A stretch of 64,000 nt of DNA, taken from the NCBI RefSeq assembly GCF_018812025.1, contig NC_063063.1:8746442-8810441 (forward strand). The letters are read 5' to 3'. The position numbers and the translations under genes were made by a program. The notes beneath the pieces are model-generated. The model was not told the DNA's origin. It ran no database searches and saw only the letters and a program-made list of their open reading frames with translations. Shown piece by piece: positions 1 to 59,797 of this stretch; position 1 is the first letter of the stretch; each line of letters begins with the position of its first letter. The DNA is from Megalobrama amblycephala (Eukaryota > Chordata > Actinopteri > Cypriniformes > Xenocyprididae).

Positions 1-71
1 TGTAAATTATTGCATTCCTTTTTTACTCACAATTTGTACAGTGTCCTAACTTTTTTGGAATCGGGTTAGTA
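1..71. mobile_element. Tc1 transposon terminal repeat, rest outside window
   Basis: Bases 1-71 match 44915-44985, the right terminal inverted repeat of the Tc1 element in wnk4 intron 1, with only three differences, and end at a TA. A second member of the same family therefore lies mostly to the left of the window. Confidence 0.85.
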
Positions 72-186
72 TTTATGTGAAGTATTTTTCATGTAAAAAA
101 TTCTAAACGATATTATATATGACATTTATATCAAATATTGTGTTGTTGTTGTTGTTTTTTTTACTGAAATGTTTTCTAAAATAAAC

Positions 187-343
187 CTTTAACGGAACCT
201 GCATGATCACAGATCTTTTTCTTCAAATCAAACTCATTAGAAACAACATAGTCAATAACTACAGAGGATAGTTAGACAATGTTGTTTCTAATGAGGTAAG
301 ACTGGAGAAAAGGATCTGTGATTACGCAAGTTCCCTTAAGGGT
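187..343. repeat. foldback (MITE-like) element
   Basis: Left arm (about 190-258) and right arm (about 272-340) are imperfect reverse complements; key shared blocks are ATCACAGATC near 206 with GATCTGTGAT near 313, and CTCATTAGAAACAACA at 233 with its complement at 281. Loop about 15 bases. No ORF. Confidence 0.7.
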
Positions 344-784
344 TCATTTACATTGTAAATGGCACAGGAAATCAGAGAAAATTCAAATGCACAAGGTGTA
401 CACAGATCTAAAGCAGTGGCTCATTGTTAAACTGTCCAGTTATGTGCTGCCCAGAACAGGACAAAATGTAACAGAACACGCCTCGAGATTATGAGTTAAA
501 CCTGAAACCAATAATTTTCAAACAAACACCCTTACAACAACAAAGAAATCAAGATAGTGGTTGTGTAAACTCCCGAACAGAGCGCACACCCTCACCTACA
601 GCTATAGACGGAAACATGATTTATCTTCTTCCTCAATTACACAGACCTCATTGAAACACCTGTCTCATCAAATTATCTGCTAATGAATTGATTTTAAAGG
701 AAAAATAAGGTAATTAATAATTAATTAATAATAATTATTATAACTAATAAATAATAGTTATATTATACATGTAAGTCATTATTA

Positions 785-1060
785 TATATGCACTACCAGT
801 CAAAAGTTTGGAATTATTAGGATTTTTTAAATGTTTTTAAATTATCTTATGTTCAACAAGGCTGCATTTATTTGATCAAAATTACAGTAAAAACAGTAAT
901 GATAAAGTCCAAATAAATACGACATCCGTTTTCAACATTGATAATAAAATGTTTCACGAGCACAAAATCTGCATATTAGAATGATTTCTGAAGGATGATG
1001 TGACACTGAAGACTTCTTTCAAAAACTATTAATGATCTCAGAATTTTTGACCAGTTGTGT
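785..1060. repeat. dispersed cyprinid repeat (ATTAGAATGATTTCTGAAGG family)
   Basis: Shares the block around 977-1005 with copies at 17590-18065, 32900-33190 and 63420-63660 in this window, in both orientations. Non-coding; class not determined. Confidence 0.65.
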
Positions 1061-1214
1061 AAATTACAGTAAACTTATGTGTAATAATAAATTATATAAT
1101 AATAAACTATAGTAAATCATTTATTCAAATAAACGGCGTAGCTTATTGGTAGTTATCATCAGGTATGATTATGAATGTGAGTGGATTGGACACTTTCTTC
1201 ACTTGCAGGCTCAC

Positions 1215-49014
<47,800 letters not shown>

Positions 49015-49400
49015 GATGAAGACTGCTCAAAGCATCACAAACTGGATGAAAAAGAGAAATAAACAAGCGCGCGCATTAAACGCAAAGCATCAAGAACATT
49101 TTGTGCCGTCCGCTTCTCCACTTTTACTTGAAAATGACAAATATAACAGCAAATTAGGTTATAATAATAACAGCAAAAGACATATAGTTCTTTATACAGA
49201 ATAAATATAATATAGCGCGCTAGTAAACTTTACCTTATTTAGAGCAGTCTGAAATGATTCCAGAATTGAAACAGCGCATGTCACTCGCTCCACATACGCG
49301 CATTCTGCAGAGGCGCGCGTGCACTACAGCTCTTCACAGTGAGTAAGCGGCTGACTCCGCCCCCTTCACCTGAGTCCCGCATGCAGCGTTGGGTTTCACT
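49015..49400 (-). promoter_or_regulatory. probable wnk4 5' UTR and promoter
   Basis: The 390 bases upstream of the wnk4 ATG turn GC-richer, with several GCGC runs near 49065-49075, 49215 and 49305-49320 and a GC-box-like CCGCCCCC at 49357-49364. A possible 5' UTR donor (AATAAG|GTAAAG on the minus strand, about 49233) pairs with a weak acceptor near 49045, so the leader may be spliced. No transcript support is available from sequence. Confidence 0.4.
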
Positions 49401-49774
49401 GTTATTCAGTGTGTAGATCTATCTGTGCCTTGTGTTGGTGAGAGAGTCTCCATTAGATTTTCCGCTTACGATGTCCGATTCGTTATCTCGAGTAGAAACG
49501 TTTGAATGAATCGCTTGAAAACCGGATCACGTGGTCATTTTCCGGACCATGATCACTGTCGCGATGGACCCCCCATCCTAAAATTTGAAAGGCAGATGTA
49601 TATTTTCATATCTATTTAAACTATATTAGGCTTTCTCAAGCCAACATCAAAGTTTGTTTACAAACTCATCTAGTTATAATTTATGTGAGTTTAATTTATT
49701 ATGTATCCTATAGAAAATGTGACAACTTACTCTGATCAGTTTGATTAGTATTTATTAGTAATTAATGACATTAA

Positions 49775-50375
49775 ATTTCATTTTTAGGTGAACTAACCCT
49801 TTAAGGTTTTTGATGAAAACATTCCAGGATTATTCTCCTTATAGTGGACTTCAATGGAGCCCAAACAGTTGAAGGTCAAAATTACAGTTTCAGTGCAGCT
49901 TCAAAGAGCTCTACACGATCCCATACAAGAAAAAAGGGTCTTATTTAGCGAAACGATCAGTCATTTTCTAAAAAAAAAAAATTAAAAATCATATACATTT
50001 AACCACAAATGCTCGTCATGAACAAGCTCTCTTCTTCTTCTTCTTCTCTTCTTATTCCAGCAGTGTAGGCACTGCTAAGTGTATTACTAGGTCAAAGTTT
50101 GAACTAATTGTTATATACTTGCACTAGCATATTGTATATGACAATTTAGTTCAAACTTTGAACGGGATTGTGTAGAACGCTTTGAAGCTGCACTGAAACT
50201 GTAATTTTGAACTTCAACTTTTTGAAGGCCATTGAAGTCCACTATAAGGAGAATAATCCTGTAATGTTTTCTTAATTTCTTTTCGATGAAGAAAGAAAGA
50301 CATGAACATCTTGGATGACATTGGGATGAGTAAATTATCAGGAAATTTTAATATGAAAATGAACTAATCCTTTAA
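49775..50375. mobile_element. rearranged GGATTAGTTCAC-type MITE
   Basis: Right end AATGAACTAATCCTTTAA with TTAA; left end replaced by the end of another MITE (AGGTGAACTAACCCTTTAA at 49785-49804). The middle (about 50090-50163) folds as a hairpin of TCAAAGTTTGAACTAA and its complement, with a TTC run at 50031-50057. Confidence 0.75.
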
Positions 50376-50379
50376 TGCA

Positions 50380-51401
50380 TTAACTAACATTAACTAACAA
50401 TGAGCATTTGTTACAGTATTTATTAATCTTTATGAACAACTGTTCATTGTTAGTTCATGTTAATTGAAATCCATTAAAACATATTAACAGATACACCTTT
50501 TTGTGTATCTGTTAATAGCCACAAGCTGATGTTTCCTAAGAAAAACTGAATCATAATCAAGACATCAATTGGGAACAGTCGCTTCAGAGAGTTTATTAAA
50601 TGACTATTAAAGTTGTCCTTGACTTTCAGTTATTCACTCATATACAAAAAAAAAAAAAAATAATCTAGGCTAATTAAATTGACATTTGACATCTAAATTG
50701 GAAGCCACATAGAGTCTGGCTGGATTATTTTTAGACTTTGTTGGATTCAGGACATGATTATTAAAGAATTATTCTGTCCATGCTGCCCCCAAAATATAAA
50801 TATGATAAATAATATATGTAAAATGGCTAAGCTTGTCATGTTTTTGCCATCTAATAAAAGCGACATTCCGCATTTATATCAAAAGAGTTTTGTTTCATGA
50901 CCCTGATAATGATTTCAAATCACAATGTCTACAACAGAATGAGCCAAATCAAAACACAGAAATGTCACAGAGATTCATATCTAATATAAAATCCAAAATC
51001 AACAAAGCCCATTGTAAAATCATTGTCTGTTATATTGAGAGTTTTCTGTTGTTTGTCTCAGTCTCTCAGAACCAAGAACAAAAACCCTCTGCAAACCATA
51101 ATAAACATCCGCTCTAAAACACTGGATTAGATTTATGAACTCTGGCCCATCTATAGACCAGAAAAGGTCCAGGACATGAGGGACAGCTCACGTTATCCAG
51201 CACAAGTTCAAGCTGCTTCCTCTCTTGTGCTGCACGCGCTCATGTGCCAGAAACTTCTACAAGCGGTACAAAGCATCATTCATACAGAGGCTATCATTTA
51301 CTCAGAGCACAGAACATTTGTGCACTTCCCCTCCTGCACTTCTAATAATTGCAGTATATTTATATTTTACCCAATTTACACTATTGTGTTTAATACCTAT
51401 G
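50380..51401. other. wnk4-vps25 intergenic sequence
   Basis: Holds a TAACATTAACTAACA repeat piece (50380-50480), an A15 run at 50646-50660 and otherwise unique-looking AT-rich DNA. No gene recognised. Confidence 0.4.
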
Positions 51402-52916
51402 TACAGTATCTCACAAAAGTGAGTGCACCCCTCACATTTCAGCAACTATTTTAGTATATCTTCTTAAGGGACTATACTATAGAAATGAAACTTGTATATT
51501 TTTTAGAGTAGTCAATGTGCTGCTTGTATAGCAGTACAGATTTACTGTCCTCTGAAAATAACTCAACATACAGCCATTATTGTCTAAATAGCTGGCAACA
51601 AAAGTGAGTACACCCTAAGTGATAACAGCTCTACATCTTTTAACCATGTTCATGTTTTTGTCTGCTTCAAAGGACCATACACATTTGCGTATCTTGTATT
51701 AGAGCAGTTAAAATTTGGTGCTTTGAGTACAATCCTCTCATACTGACCACTGGATGTTCAACATGGCACCTCATGGCAAAGAACTCTCAGGATTTGAGAA
51801 TTAGAATTGTTGCTCTCCACAATGTTGGCCTAGGCTATAAGAAGATCGGTAACACCCTGAAACTGAGTCACAGCGCAGTGGCCATGGTCATACAGAGGTT
51901 TTCCAAGACTGGTTCCACTCGGAACAGGCCTCGCAAGAGTCTATCAAAGAAGTTGAGTCCTCGTGCTGTGCGTCAGGTGCAGAAGCTGGCTTAAAAAACA
52001 GATGCATGAGTCCTGCCAGCATTGCTTTAGAGGTTGCAGAAGCAGGAGGTCAGCTTGTCAGTGCTCAGACCATACACCGCACACTGCAGCAAGTCGGTTT
52101 GCATGACCGTCATCCCAGAAGGAAGCCTCTTCTGAAGCTGGCTCACAAGAAAGCCCACAAACAGTTTGCTGAAGACAACCTGTCCAAGAGCATGAATTAC
52201 TGGAACCATGTCCTGTGGTCTGATGAGACTAAGATAAACTTGTTTGGCTCAACATGTGTGGCGATACCCTGGTGAGGAGTACCAAGAAAATTGTGTCTTG
52301 CCTACAGTCAAGCATGGTGGTGGTATAGCATCATAGTCTGAGGATGCATGAGCGCTGCTGGTACTGGGGAGCTGCGCTTCATTGAGGGAAACATGGATTC
52401 CAACATGTACTGTGACATTCTGAAGCAGAACATGATGCCCTACCTTCAGAAACTGGGCCGAATGGCAGTTTTCCAACATGATAACAACCCCAAACACACT
52501 GCCAAGACGACAACTGCCTTGCTGATGAAGTGGCCAAGTATGTCTCCACACCTAAAACTTATTTGAGCACCTGTGGGGCATCCTCAAGCGGAAGGTGGAG
52601 ATCCCAGCAACAACCTGTGCAGCTCTGGTGAATTCCATGCCCAGGAGGAATAAGGCAGTGCTAGATTACAACGGTGCTCACAGAAATTACTGACACTTTG
52701 GACACGGTTTTGGTGTACTCACTTTTGTTGCCAGTTATTTTGACAATAATGGCTGTATGTTGAGTTATTTTTAGACAGTAAATCTGCACTACAAGCAGCA
52801 CATTGACTTCTGTAAAGTATATACAGTTTTCATTTCTATAGTATTGTTGCTTGAGAGGATATACTAAAATGGTCGCTGAAATGTGAAGTGTGCACTCACT
52901 TTTGTGAGATACTGTA
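51402..52916 (+). mobile_element. Tc1-like transposon with IR/DR ends and decayed transposase
   Basis: Outer ends TACAGTATCTCACAAAAGTG and its complement, bounded by TA. The inverted repeats are about 210 bases and hold a second copy of AAAAGTGAGT[A/G]CACCC at 51600-51616 (outer copy 51414-51430), the IR/DR layout of the Sleeping Beauty group. Transposase on the plus strand (51765-52680) is broken: HTH (IRIVALHNVGLGYKKIGNTL), a stop after VRQVQKLA, then ALEVAEAGGQ, VLWSDETKINLFG, frame breaks, VFQHDNNPKHTA and MSPHLKLI with the Asp-Pro-Ile-Glu block lost. Not functional. Confidence 0.92.
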
Positions 52917-53240
52917 TATTATAGTATATTCCACAACATGCAGTGGCTGCAAAATATATTTGATTAAGTCAATCTTAAAAATGTATTATTAAGTATACAT
53001 AAAAACCCTTGTGTCTCCGTTTGTCTGTTTCATTATGTGTGGTCAACACTAAATAGGCCCTCAGGGATGATTAATAGACACATTGCATTATTTAGTAAAT
53101 GGATGTTCAGCAGAGGGCGCTGTTGCATAATTCTTTATCATGCACGTGAGCGCCACCTGTCTCTCTTTCTCTCTTACTGACTGTCACATATAAAAACAGA
53201 AGATTATTGGATTTAGCAAATAATATAATAAATAATATAA
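52917..53240. other. wnk4-vps25 intergenic sequence, nothing recognised
   Basis: AT-rich with a TCTCTCTTTCTCTCTT run (53160-53176). No feature. Confidence 0.4.
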
Positions 53241-53244
53241 TACT

Positions 53245-53850
53245 GTGCTGGGTAGTAACTGATTTTATGTCATCTGTATTACATAATCAGATTCCAAAGA
53301 TTAAATACTTGTAATGAGATTATAATACTTTTTAAAATACTCATAATCACAATACAGTTACTTTTTTATTGATTACATGATTACTTAACATTCACAAAAC
53401 GGCAGTAAATTATTCAGAATTCGTTGATTCTCCCTAATTCTTTTTTATCTTTTACATTTTCCTTTCTCACATGTTTTTATGTAATTGCACACACAGACCA
53501 GCCACTTTTTATTTTGATTGGTTTCATTTTCAAATTATTTATTTCTTATAATGTAACTTTTTTATGATTTAATTAATTCTGATGTAATCAACCCCCTGCA
53601 GTTCCTTTCCAAACCCTAGATAGGGAAACCCTGACGTAATATAATGTTTAATGCACTTTATGATGTTGATAGCAAAAAAATTGAATCATTTTTCTTTCTC
53701 TTTGTATTTTTATATGGTCCAAGACTGTCCTATTTAAATCAATGTTATAAAACAAGAAAAGTCAGAAGTAATCTAAAAATAATCAAAAAGTAGTCAGATT
53801 GCATCAACTAAAATGTGTAATGTAATAGATTATATTACTAGCTACAATTT
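53245..53850. repeat. MITE-like repeat with GTAGTAACTGATT end
   Basis: Left end GCTGGGTAGTAACTGATT, right part AATGTAATAGATTATATTAC, imperfect inverted ends about 600 bases apart; interior has the AACCCCCTGCAGTTC and TATTTTTATATGGTCCAAGA blocks also found near 2947-3080. Confidence 0.6.
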
Positions 53851-54339
53851 TTATCATGCAATTCATATTCTCTTCTCTGATGACATGTTTAGTGGCACAA
53901 GGGTGGGACAACCTGTCACTCACATGAGATCCTCCAATAGCAAACCACAACCATGCAATCAATTCCCAATGTACAAAATCAAGTCCCGCCCTACATTTTT
54001 TCTTGTTCGAGAAGCCGTGTCCCTTGGATATATAATCAACTACATTTTTTCCAACAATTAATAAATTAAATACTATTTTAAATTTTTTTTTTAAATTGCA
54101 CTGTCCAAAATATTTTTACTTTTAAGCATTTTAGACATTTCTGTACATATTCAAGATACTAATTTTGTAAAACTCCTCACTCAAACCATGAACACTAGTG
54201 ATAATGATGTTTCATTAGAAGCATAGAGCAGATGACTGGTTCAATGCTTCCGCCAAGCACATGAGATTTGCATATGAAAATCAAATATTTAAGCGCTCTT
54301 CAGTCAAACCAAACGCAGGGGTATGCAGGAGAGAACTGA

Positions 54340-54996
54340 AAGTGTCTCCGTCATTTATTTGTACAGTATTACATTGGTATAAAAGGTGGTAAGATACAGT
54401 GACAGTCAAGGAAAAGGAGTCAATGCTACCAGATTTCAGCAAAATGTTGATATGAATTCCACTGCCATCAGAAACAGGACATTTACTCAAGAACATTTTA
54501 TCTTAGCCAGGAAGCATCGCGGGATTTACAAAAGCCGTGTCTGAGATTAGTAGACCGTCTTTTGGCTTTGTGGTTCTACACAGAAAAAATATTCAAGTAG
54601 AACAAGAGTCCTTCAGGATTTACAGCAATAAAAGGAGTGAAATAAAATATATGTACACAAAAAAGTGGGTGTAGTCTCGGTCTACATTAAGATACTGATA
54701 TTCCTTAGTTTTGGTCTGACATTTCGCTTGGTATGCATAACGGTTAAGAACAAAATCTTGGTTTCTTTACTCGGCTCCAGTTTTGACAGGTGTAAAACCA
54801 CCAATTTAAACATGTTCCAACAAGGAAGACCCTTACATTTAGTTTGGGATCATGTGCCAAATAATGACTTACTGACTTATCAGTGGAGTGTAATACACAG
54901 TCCAAACAAGATCCCAAGTGGACTGAGACAAAAGATCATGCTGGGCTGACAGAAACCCAACACCACATCCCAAAGTCTGACTTGAGAAAACCTGAT
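54340..54996 (-). other. probable vps25 3' UTR and poly(A) signal
   Basis: Minus-strand AATAAA at 54359-54354, about 640 bases after the stop, is the best polyadenylation signal. Nothing else coding-like is seen in the interval. The exact cleavage site is not determinable here. Confidence 0.45.
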
Positions 54997-55109
54997 TCAA
55001 AAGAACTTGACTCCTTTTCCATCATCCATAGAGATAATTTCTGCTTTCCCATCAGTCTGCAGGGCCTGCAGTGAACGCAGCAACATCCAATCCTCCAATC
55101 CATGGAACT
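54997..55109 (-). CDS. vps25: vps25 exon 6 with stop
   Basis: [34 protein letters not shown] and TGA at 54999-54997. The ending matches mammalian VPS25, whose C-terminal winged helix binds CHMP6. Confidence 0.97.
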
Positions 55110-55208
55110 CTGAAAGACACAACAGATCAGTGCAAACCACAGATGCAACCAGGCAAGTCAAACAGATTATATACATATACATATACATATATACATATAT
55201 ACATATAT

Positions 55209-55284
<76 letters not shown>

Positions 55285-58200
55285 TGATGTAGTGAAATGT
55301 ACATTAGATATAATTTTACCTTCATTTTCTGTGTCATCCCCATTAGAGAGCTCATAAAGTGTAAACACTGAGTTGACCATGCCATTTTTGGAAACCTACA
55401 TTAACAATTGAGGGGAAAAGAAAGTAAACTTAAAATAAACACCTTGACTTAACAGATCACTAGCTGGAAAAAATAAGTTAAATGCAAAGTTGACATATAT
55501 ATAAGCAATATCACACAAGTAGCTGTGCGATATGGCTGTTTATAGTTGAGCCCAAACCTCCGTTACCAATTCTAAAACGTCATTTTAGAACTAGTAACGA
55601 ACGAACGTTGAGTCGCTTCGTCGAAACTCACTGTAATGTGTAGAGTATTATGAGAGAGATCGACTAAGCGAGTGCATTACCTGCATTTAGCTGATATTCT
55701 TCAGGTCAATCACAATCACAAAATCAGTTTAAATGTCCACTGAGGAAAGCGATATCTTTGTCTTTGTCCTTTTAACATTTAAGACATTCCCATGACAGCA
55801 GTAGTCAATGCATTTGTCAGTTGCCTCTCGTAAGATGTTGTTTAAAGTAAAAACAATATCTTGTTTCCTTGTTTCAGTCCATTTCAAAATGAAAGTCTAT
55901 GGCTGCGTTCCACTCCAGTTTTAGACACGCACTCACGAACTTCCCTACACACTTCCCCTCGGGGGAATCCCTGCCGCCATTTTGAAGTGCGTTCCACTTC
56001 GTGAAGTGGACGAGGGAAGTTTACATGGACAGACCCTCGCTCCCTCGATTTTAACCGAGGGAGCGAGTCTACTTCACATGTACACTTTAATTTACCCTAC
56101 CACAAACAATTCTATGATATATTAATTATTTTTTAAAACATTTAAAACACACATATATACATATAGAATGCTGTATTAAACAAATTTGTAAGGGGAAAAA
56201 ATAAATAATAAATCAGCTCCATTGCGGATTCCAAGTGATCAAGGGCTTAGGACGTTCCAGTTCAGCCCATTGCAAAGGTTCCGCCAGAAGTGGGCACTCG
56301 TGCAACGTAAGCAATGACGTACATCCGAGTCAACGAGACCGAGGGAAGGGCATTTAAAAACCGAACTGGAACGCAGCCTTTGTGACTGACTGACTCACTC
56401 ATGAAGACAGTCTTTGCCGCCATCTCATGGAGAATTTATGTAACTTTCACTGAAGTTGAAATCACTAACGGACTCTCAATACCAAAAAATACAGCATGTT
56501 ATTTATATAAAATATAATTTATTGAACAATAATATTTAAATGAACAACAATAGCCATTATATCAGTATAAGAAGTAAAATAAGAAATAAACACAAGCAAA
56601 CAGTTCAGGATTTAATTTCAATGTAAATATAAAGTTATGAAACTTAATATAGCCCCTAAGCCAACTCTATTAGCTCTGAAATGAGTAATATATTAATAAG
56701 ACCAAAGACTGTCCATTTGATATACTCAAAACGAATTATACCTCATGTTTAACCACTATCTACATAAGAGCTAGTGGCAAATTCCCAAAGCACTTGCTGA
56801 GATGAAGCTGTTCTCTGCGGGTACATGAGCGCTGAATGGTCGCTGATGGCCTGGAGCTCGCATCTCTGAACAAATTTTGTAATAGGCCCTATGTTTACAT
56901 ATAAATGGCATATCTGAAGTCTAAAAAGCTATATTATTGCCTAAAAAAACTGTGAGAATGCAGAGAGAGGAGTGATTCAAATGGTGAAACAGTTCCCGTG
57001 GTGATACTGGTAGAATATCGCATGGCTGGATAGACCTCTTAGCCAATCGGCCTTGAGAACCAGAATGAACTGTTGTGTGTAAATTGATTGGCTAAGAGGT
57101 CAATTAATCAATTAATAAATTAATTAATTTCTGGAAAGTTCTCTTTGGCAAGCTGTTTTGAACACTCAAAATGAACTCCAAACAAACTTCATTTTGGCCT
57201 GATTTTGTCTGAAATGACATTACACCAGTTCATTCTTCGATTTATTGGGGCCTTTCCACCTACTTTCAACAGAGACCTAAATGATTACGCTCCTTACTAC
57301 GCAAAAGTGCAATAGTCAATTCATGCTTGTCATCTTAAATGTGTACAGCTGAACTAAAGGCACCGTTCGAACATGGAAAAGAACATTCAACTGAAGTTAC
57401 TTCACACAGTGACATTATGTCTGATAATGCATAGGATATTCTCACCCATTGATAAATGAGTTTGCCCCACTCCTCTGGTCTCCTCCACATTATAAGACAT
57501 CGTGATTTATTTTTATCCAACCATTCCAGGTTTCCTGTGCCAAAGCAAAGAACAAAATTATTTTAAAACTCATTTTACAAACTAGGAAACTGCATCTTCT
57601 TGTAAATGCTTGTTTCATCCCACCTTTTTTTCTCAATTCTTCAAAAACTACTTGTATGGCTTCAACTGAAAGTTTTCCTGAACAACACAAGTTATGGGAA
57701 ATATGTATGGCAAGTAATATGGCAGAAAAAGAACAGTGTTAATCCACAATCATATAAAAATAACACAAAGACAAGTAAGTGAAAGGATACTCTCAATTTT
57801 CTTGTTGTTGAACACAGGGCTTTCCTGCGCCTCGAGCACATCCAGTGTGTAGAGCTTGCGCTGACGACAGTAAGACAGCACGAGTGAACACCATGCCGCC
57901 AACTGCTTCTGTCTCGTGTCAACATTTGGCTGCAATCTGCAAAACATAATAAAACATTATATTAAAGGTACAATATGTAATAATTTTGGCTGCTAGAGGT
58001 CGCTAGAGGCCTATTCAAAACAAAGGCGTAGCTTGATGACGGCAAGTTTGAGATAGGCATCTTGGGACATGTGGTCTCCATCTCAACGGACGGTGCAAAA
58101 GAATAGGGATAGGACTCGGGAAAAAATCATGTTCATTGATGCGATTATTAACGTTACTGTAGTATGAAGCAGAGCAGGACCGAGTGTTGTGGAGCTGAAC

Positions 58201-59797
58201 GAGGAGCTGGAGCGATTGCGCAACACACGCCTCACGAGCAGCGGGACTTTTATTATGACACAGTCGTCGGCGCCGCTTCCGCTTTTCCGGTCATGAGTAT
58301 GAGGTAACGCAGCTCTGTTTATCATATTAGATACATTTGAGAGTGTTGAAAATGATGTTATACCGTTACTCTGTGCGTTCGCTCGGCTGCTGTGAGACAC
58401 TGTTGCACACTGCAGTAAGATAGATCAATTTTAGAATATCATATTAAATGCTGGATGTCTTGTGTTGATAAATGGCATGCAATTATTTTAAAACGTATTG
58501 TATGATGGAGAAAATGCTGTATTACTTTTACTAAAAATAAAGCTGCATCTGATTATGCTATGTCAGCAACTTCACAAAATAGTGTTTTTCTCTGAGGCGT
58601 GGTAAAGCATGGTACTCGCAAAAAATCAAGAAAATTAGATTTAAACAATAAGACTAAACGTGTTGAGCTATACAACAATCCGTTTTCTGTCTATAAATAT
58701 ATCAAAACAGTTGTTCCCTTGTATATTAAAACATGTAATATATTAAAGCGTCTTTGGTGTTTCCATGGTTTCTACAAAATAAAACCGGAAACCGAGGATA
58801 ACGCGGGTATGATGCCATTGACAGGCGACTCCTCACACGTCCCGGAGCCTTGGTTAAAATTGCAATTTTCTCACGATTTACAAATAGTTGCAAACATTTG
58901 GGATATTGTAAGTACTCAAGTGAACAAAATATATAACACTGGCCTAGTGGTTTTTGGATATTTTAACTGCAAAAATATTACATATTGAACCTTTAACCAC
59001 TGGGTCATTCCAGTCCCATCTCAATAACAATTTGAGGCCCAGTTTGCTAGGATGTCATACCCATCAATGTAAATGAATGTAAATGAACATGATCTTTTAT
59101 ATAATAATGTAACTGTTATATTGTGGTAAAGTATTAATGAATATGTATGTATACATTGTTCCCTCAATATGACTGAATTCAGTATTTTAAAGAATCATCT
59201 TATAGAGATACTTTAGGGCTAAGTATTTTTTCTTATTATGCATTTTCCATGACTTTTGAAACGGTGTTAATTATGAGTTGTCACAATTGTATTAATTAAA
59301 ATACATTTTCCAGGCCATGAAATGGCAATTTTGAAAATGTCCTAACATTTCCATGTTTTCCACTAAGCATGGCACTCTTTATATAATGCAATTTTAACTT
59401 TATTACAATTTCTTCTTGTTGCAAATCACAGAAGCATGTCTATTCTGGTCGTATTAGCTCCCCTTAACCTTTCTAAGCATTTAACGTCATAGAGCATTTA
59501 AATAATATATGGCATATTACAGCTGTAAGTACTGTAATACATAACTATACGTGATTTGATCCCTCGCGGGACTGAACTGTGCGTGAAGTGTCAAATGTGG
59601 TGATTTGATTACTTCCGTAGCGGAATGCAAACAGCAGCTTTATTCACGATACAAATGCACATTTTCACAATAGACCAAAGTATTCAGACAACATTGTAGA
59701 CACGAAACTAATGGTTCCATCTGCGGTCAGTGACAAATGGATTTACTTACGTAAAAAATGGAGGAAAGTTATACTGCCAGGGCCACTCAAAACTCAT
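54997..59797 (-). CDS. vps25: vps25: ESCRT-II subunit VPS25 (complete, six exons)
   Basis: ESCRT-II (VPS22/VPS36/two VPS25) sorts ubiquitinated cargo into multivesicular endosomes; VPS25 recruits ESCRT-III through VPS20/CHMP6. Coding exons 59797-59751, 57936-57791, 57677-57624, 57534-57446, 55395-55320 and 55109-54997 give 525 bases, 174 codons plus TGA (human 176). The protein is two winged-helix domains: N-terminal [16 protein letters not shown] (the aromatic/Pro strand that contacts VPS22/VPS36), [61 protein letters not shown], then [10 protein letters not shown] and the C-terminal GKGVKFF, near-identical to mammals. Every splice site is GT/AG and phases agree (2,1,1,0,1). No frameshift. 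Confidence 0.97.
55169..55283. repeat. (TA)n/(ATAC)n microsatellite in vps25 intron 5
   Basis: About 115 bases of TA with ATACAT interruptions at the left. It creates artefactual Tyr-Ile repeat ORFs on both strands that should be ignored. The array ends 36 bases from the vps25 exon 5 donor. Confidence 0.95.
55320..55395 (-). CDS. vps25: vps25 exon 5
   Basis: 76 bases: [19 protein letters not shown] and DDTENE, start of the second winged helix. Acceptor ATGTAG at 55396, donor GTAAAA at 55319. The following intron begins with a long (TA)n array within about 40 bases of the donor. Confidence 0.95.
55901..56378. mobile_element. MITE with GGCTGCGTTCCA ends
   Basis: GGCTGCGTTCCACTCCAGTT (55901) and AACTGGAACGCAGCC (56364-56378) are inverted. 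Interior has a second inverted pair around CCGAGGGAG. Lies in vps25 intron 4; no ORF. Confidence 0.85.
56379..57445. other. remaining vps25 intron 4
   Basis: AT-rich. A short inverted pair, GACCTCTTAGCCAATC (57030) with GATTGGCTAAGAGGTC (57086), forms a possible hairpin, and 57125-57230 matches 31665-31770 in reverse orientation. No gene. Confidence 0.5.
57446..57534 (-). CDS. vps25: vps25 exon 4
   Basis: Encodes [16 protein letters not shown] and [13 protein letters not shown], the most conserved block of VPS25. Acceptor GGCACAG at 57535, donor GTGAGA at 57445. Confidence 0.97.
57624..57677 (-). CDS. vps25: vps25 exon 3
   Basis: 54 bases: (R)[18 protein letters not shown], a helix of the first winged-helix domain. 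Acceptor TTGTTCAG, donor GTGGGA (non-consensus after GTG but the only donor fitting the frame). Contains seven A in a row coding Lys-Lys. Confidence 0.95.
57791..57936 (-). CDS. vps25: vps25 exon 2
   Basis: Encodes [39 protein letters not shown] and PVFNNKKIE of the first winged helix. Acceptor TTTTGCAG at 57937, donor GTATCC at 57790; codon split with exon 3 gives Arg. Confidence 0.96.
57962..58996. mobile_element. TTAA-flanked non-autonomous transposon, family A copy 2 (uninterrupted)
   Basis: TTAAAGGTACAATATGTAAT at left and ACATATTGAACCTTTAA at right. Collinear with the outer parts of 9101-10622 but lacking its nested insert. Lies in vps25 intron 1. The 129-codon plus ORF within it shows no family resemblance. 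Confidence 0.85.
59751..59797 (-). CDS. vps25: vps25 exon 1
   Basis: 47 coding bases, ATG at 59797-59795, [15 protein letters not shown] then donor GTAAGT at 59750. Far too short to be found as an ORF; recognised from the invariant VPS25 N-terminus. Human VPS25 starts [11 protein letters not shown], so this ATG aligns with the human Met3. Confidence 0.95.

Noticed and set aside
54997..55385. ORFs on both strands with long Tyr-Ile repeats
   Set aside because: They are translations of the (TA)n array in vps25 intron 5; only the flanking exon pieces are real.
58599..58988. 129-codon plus-strand ORF in vps25 intron 1
   Set aside because: Lies wholly in family A copy 2, and the homologous part of copy 1 (10231-10622) does not keep it open.
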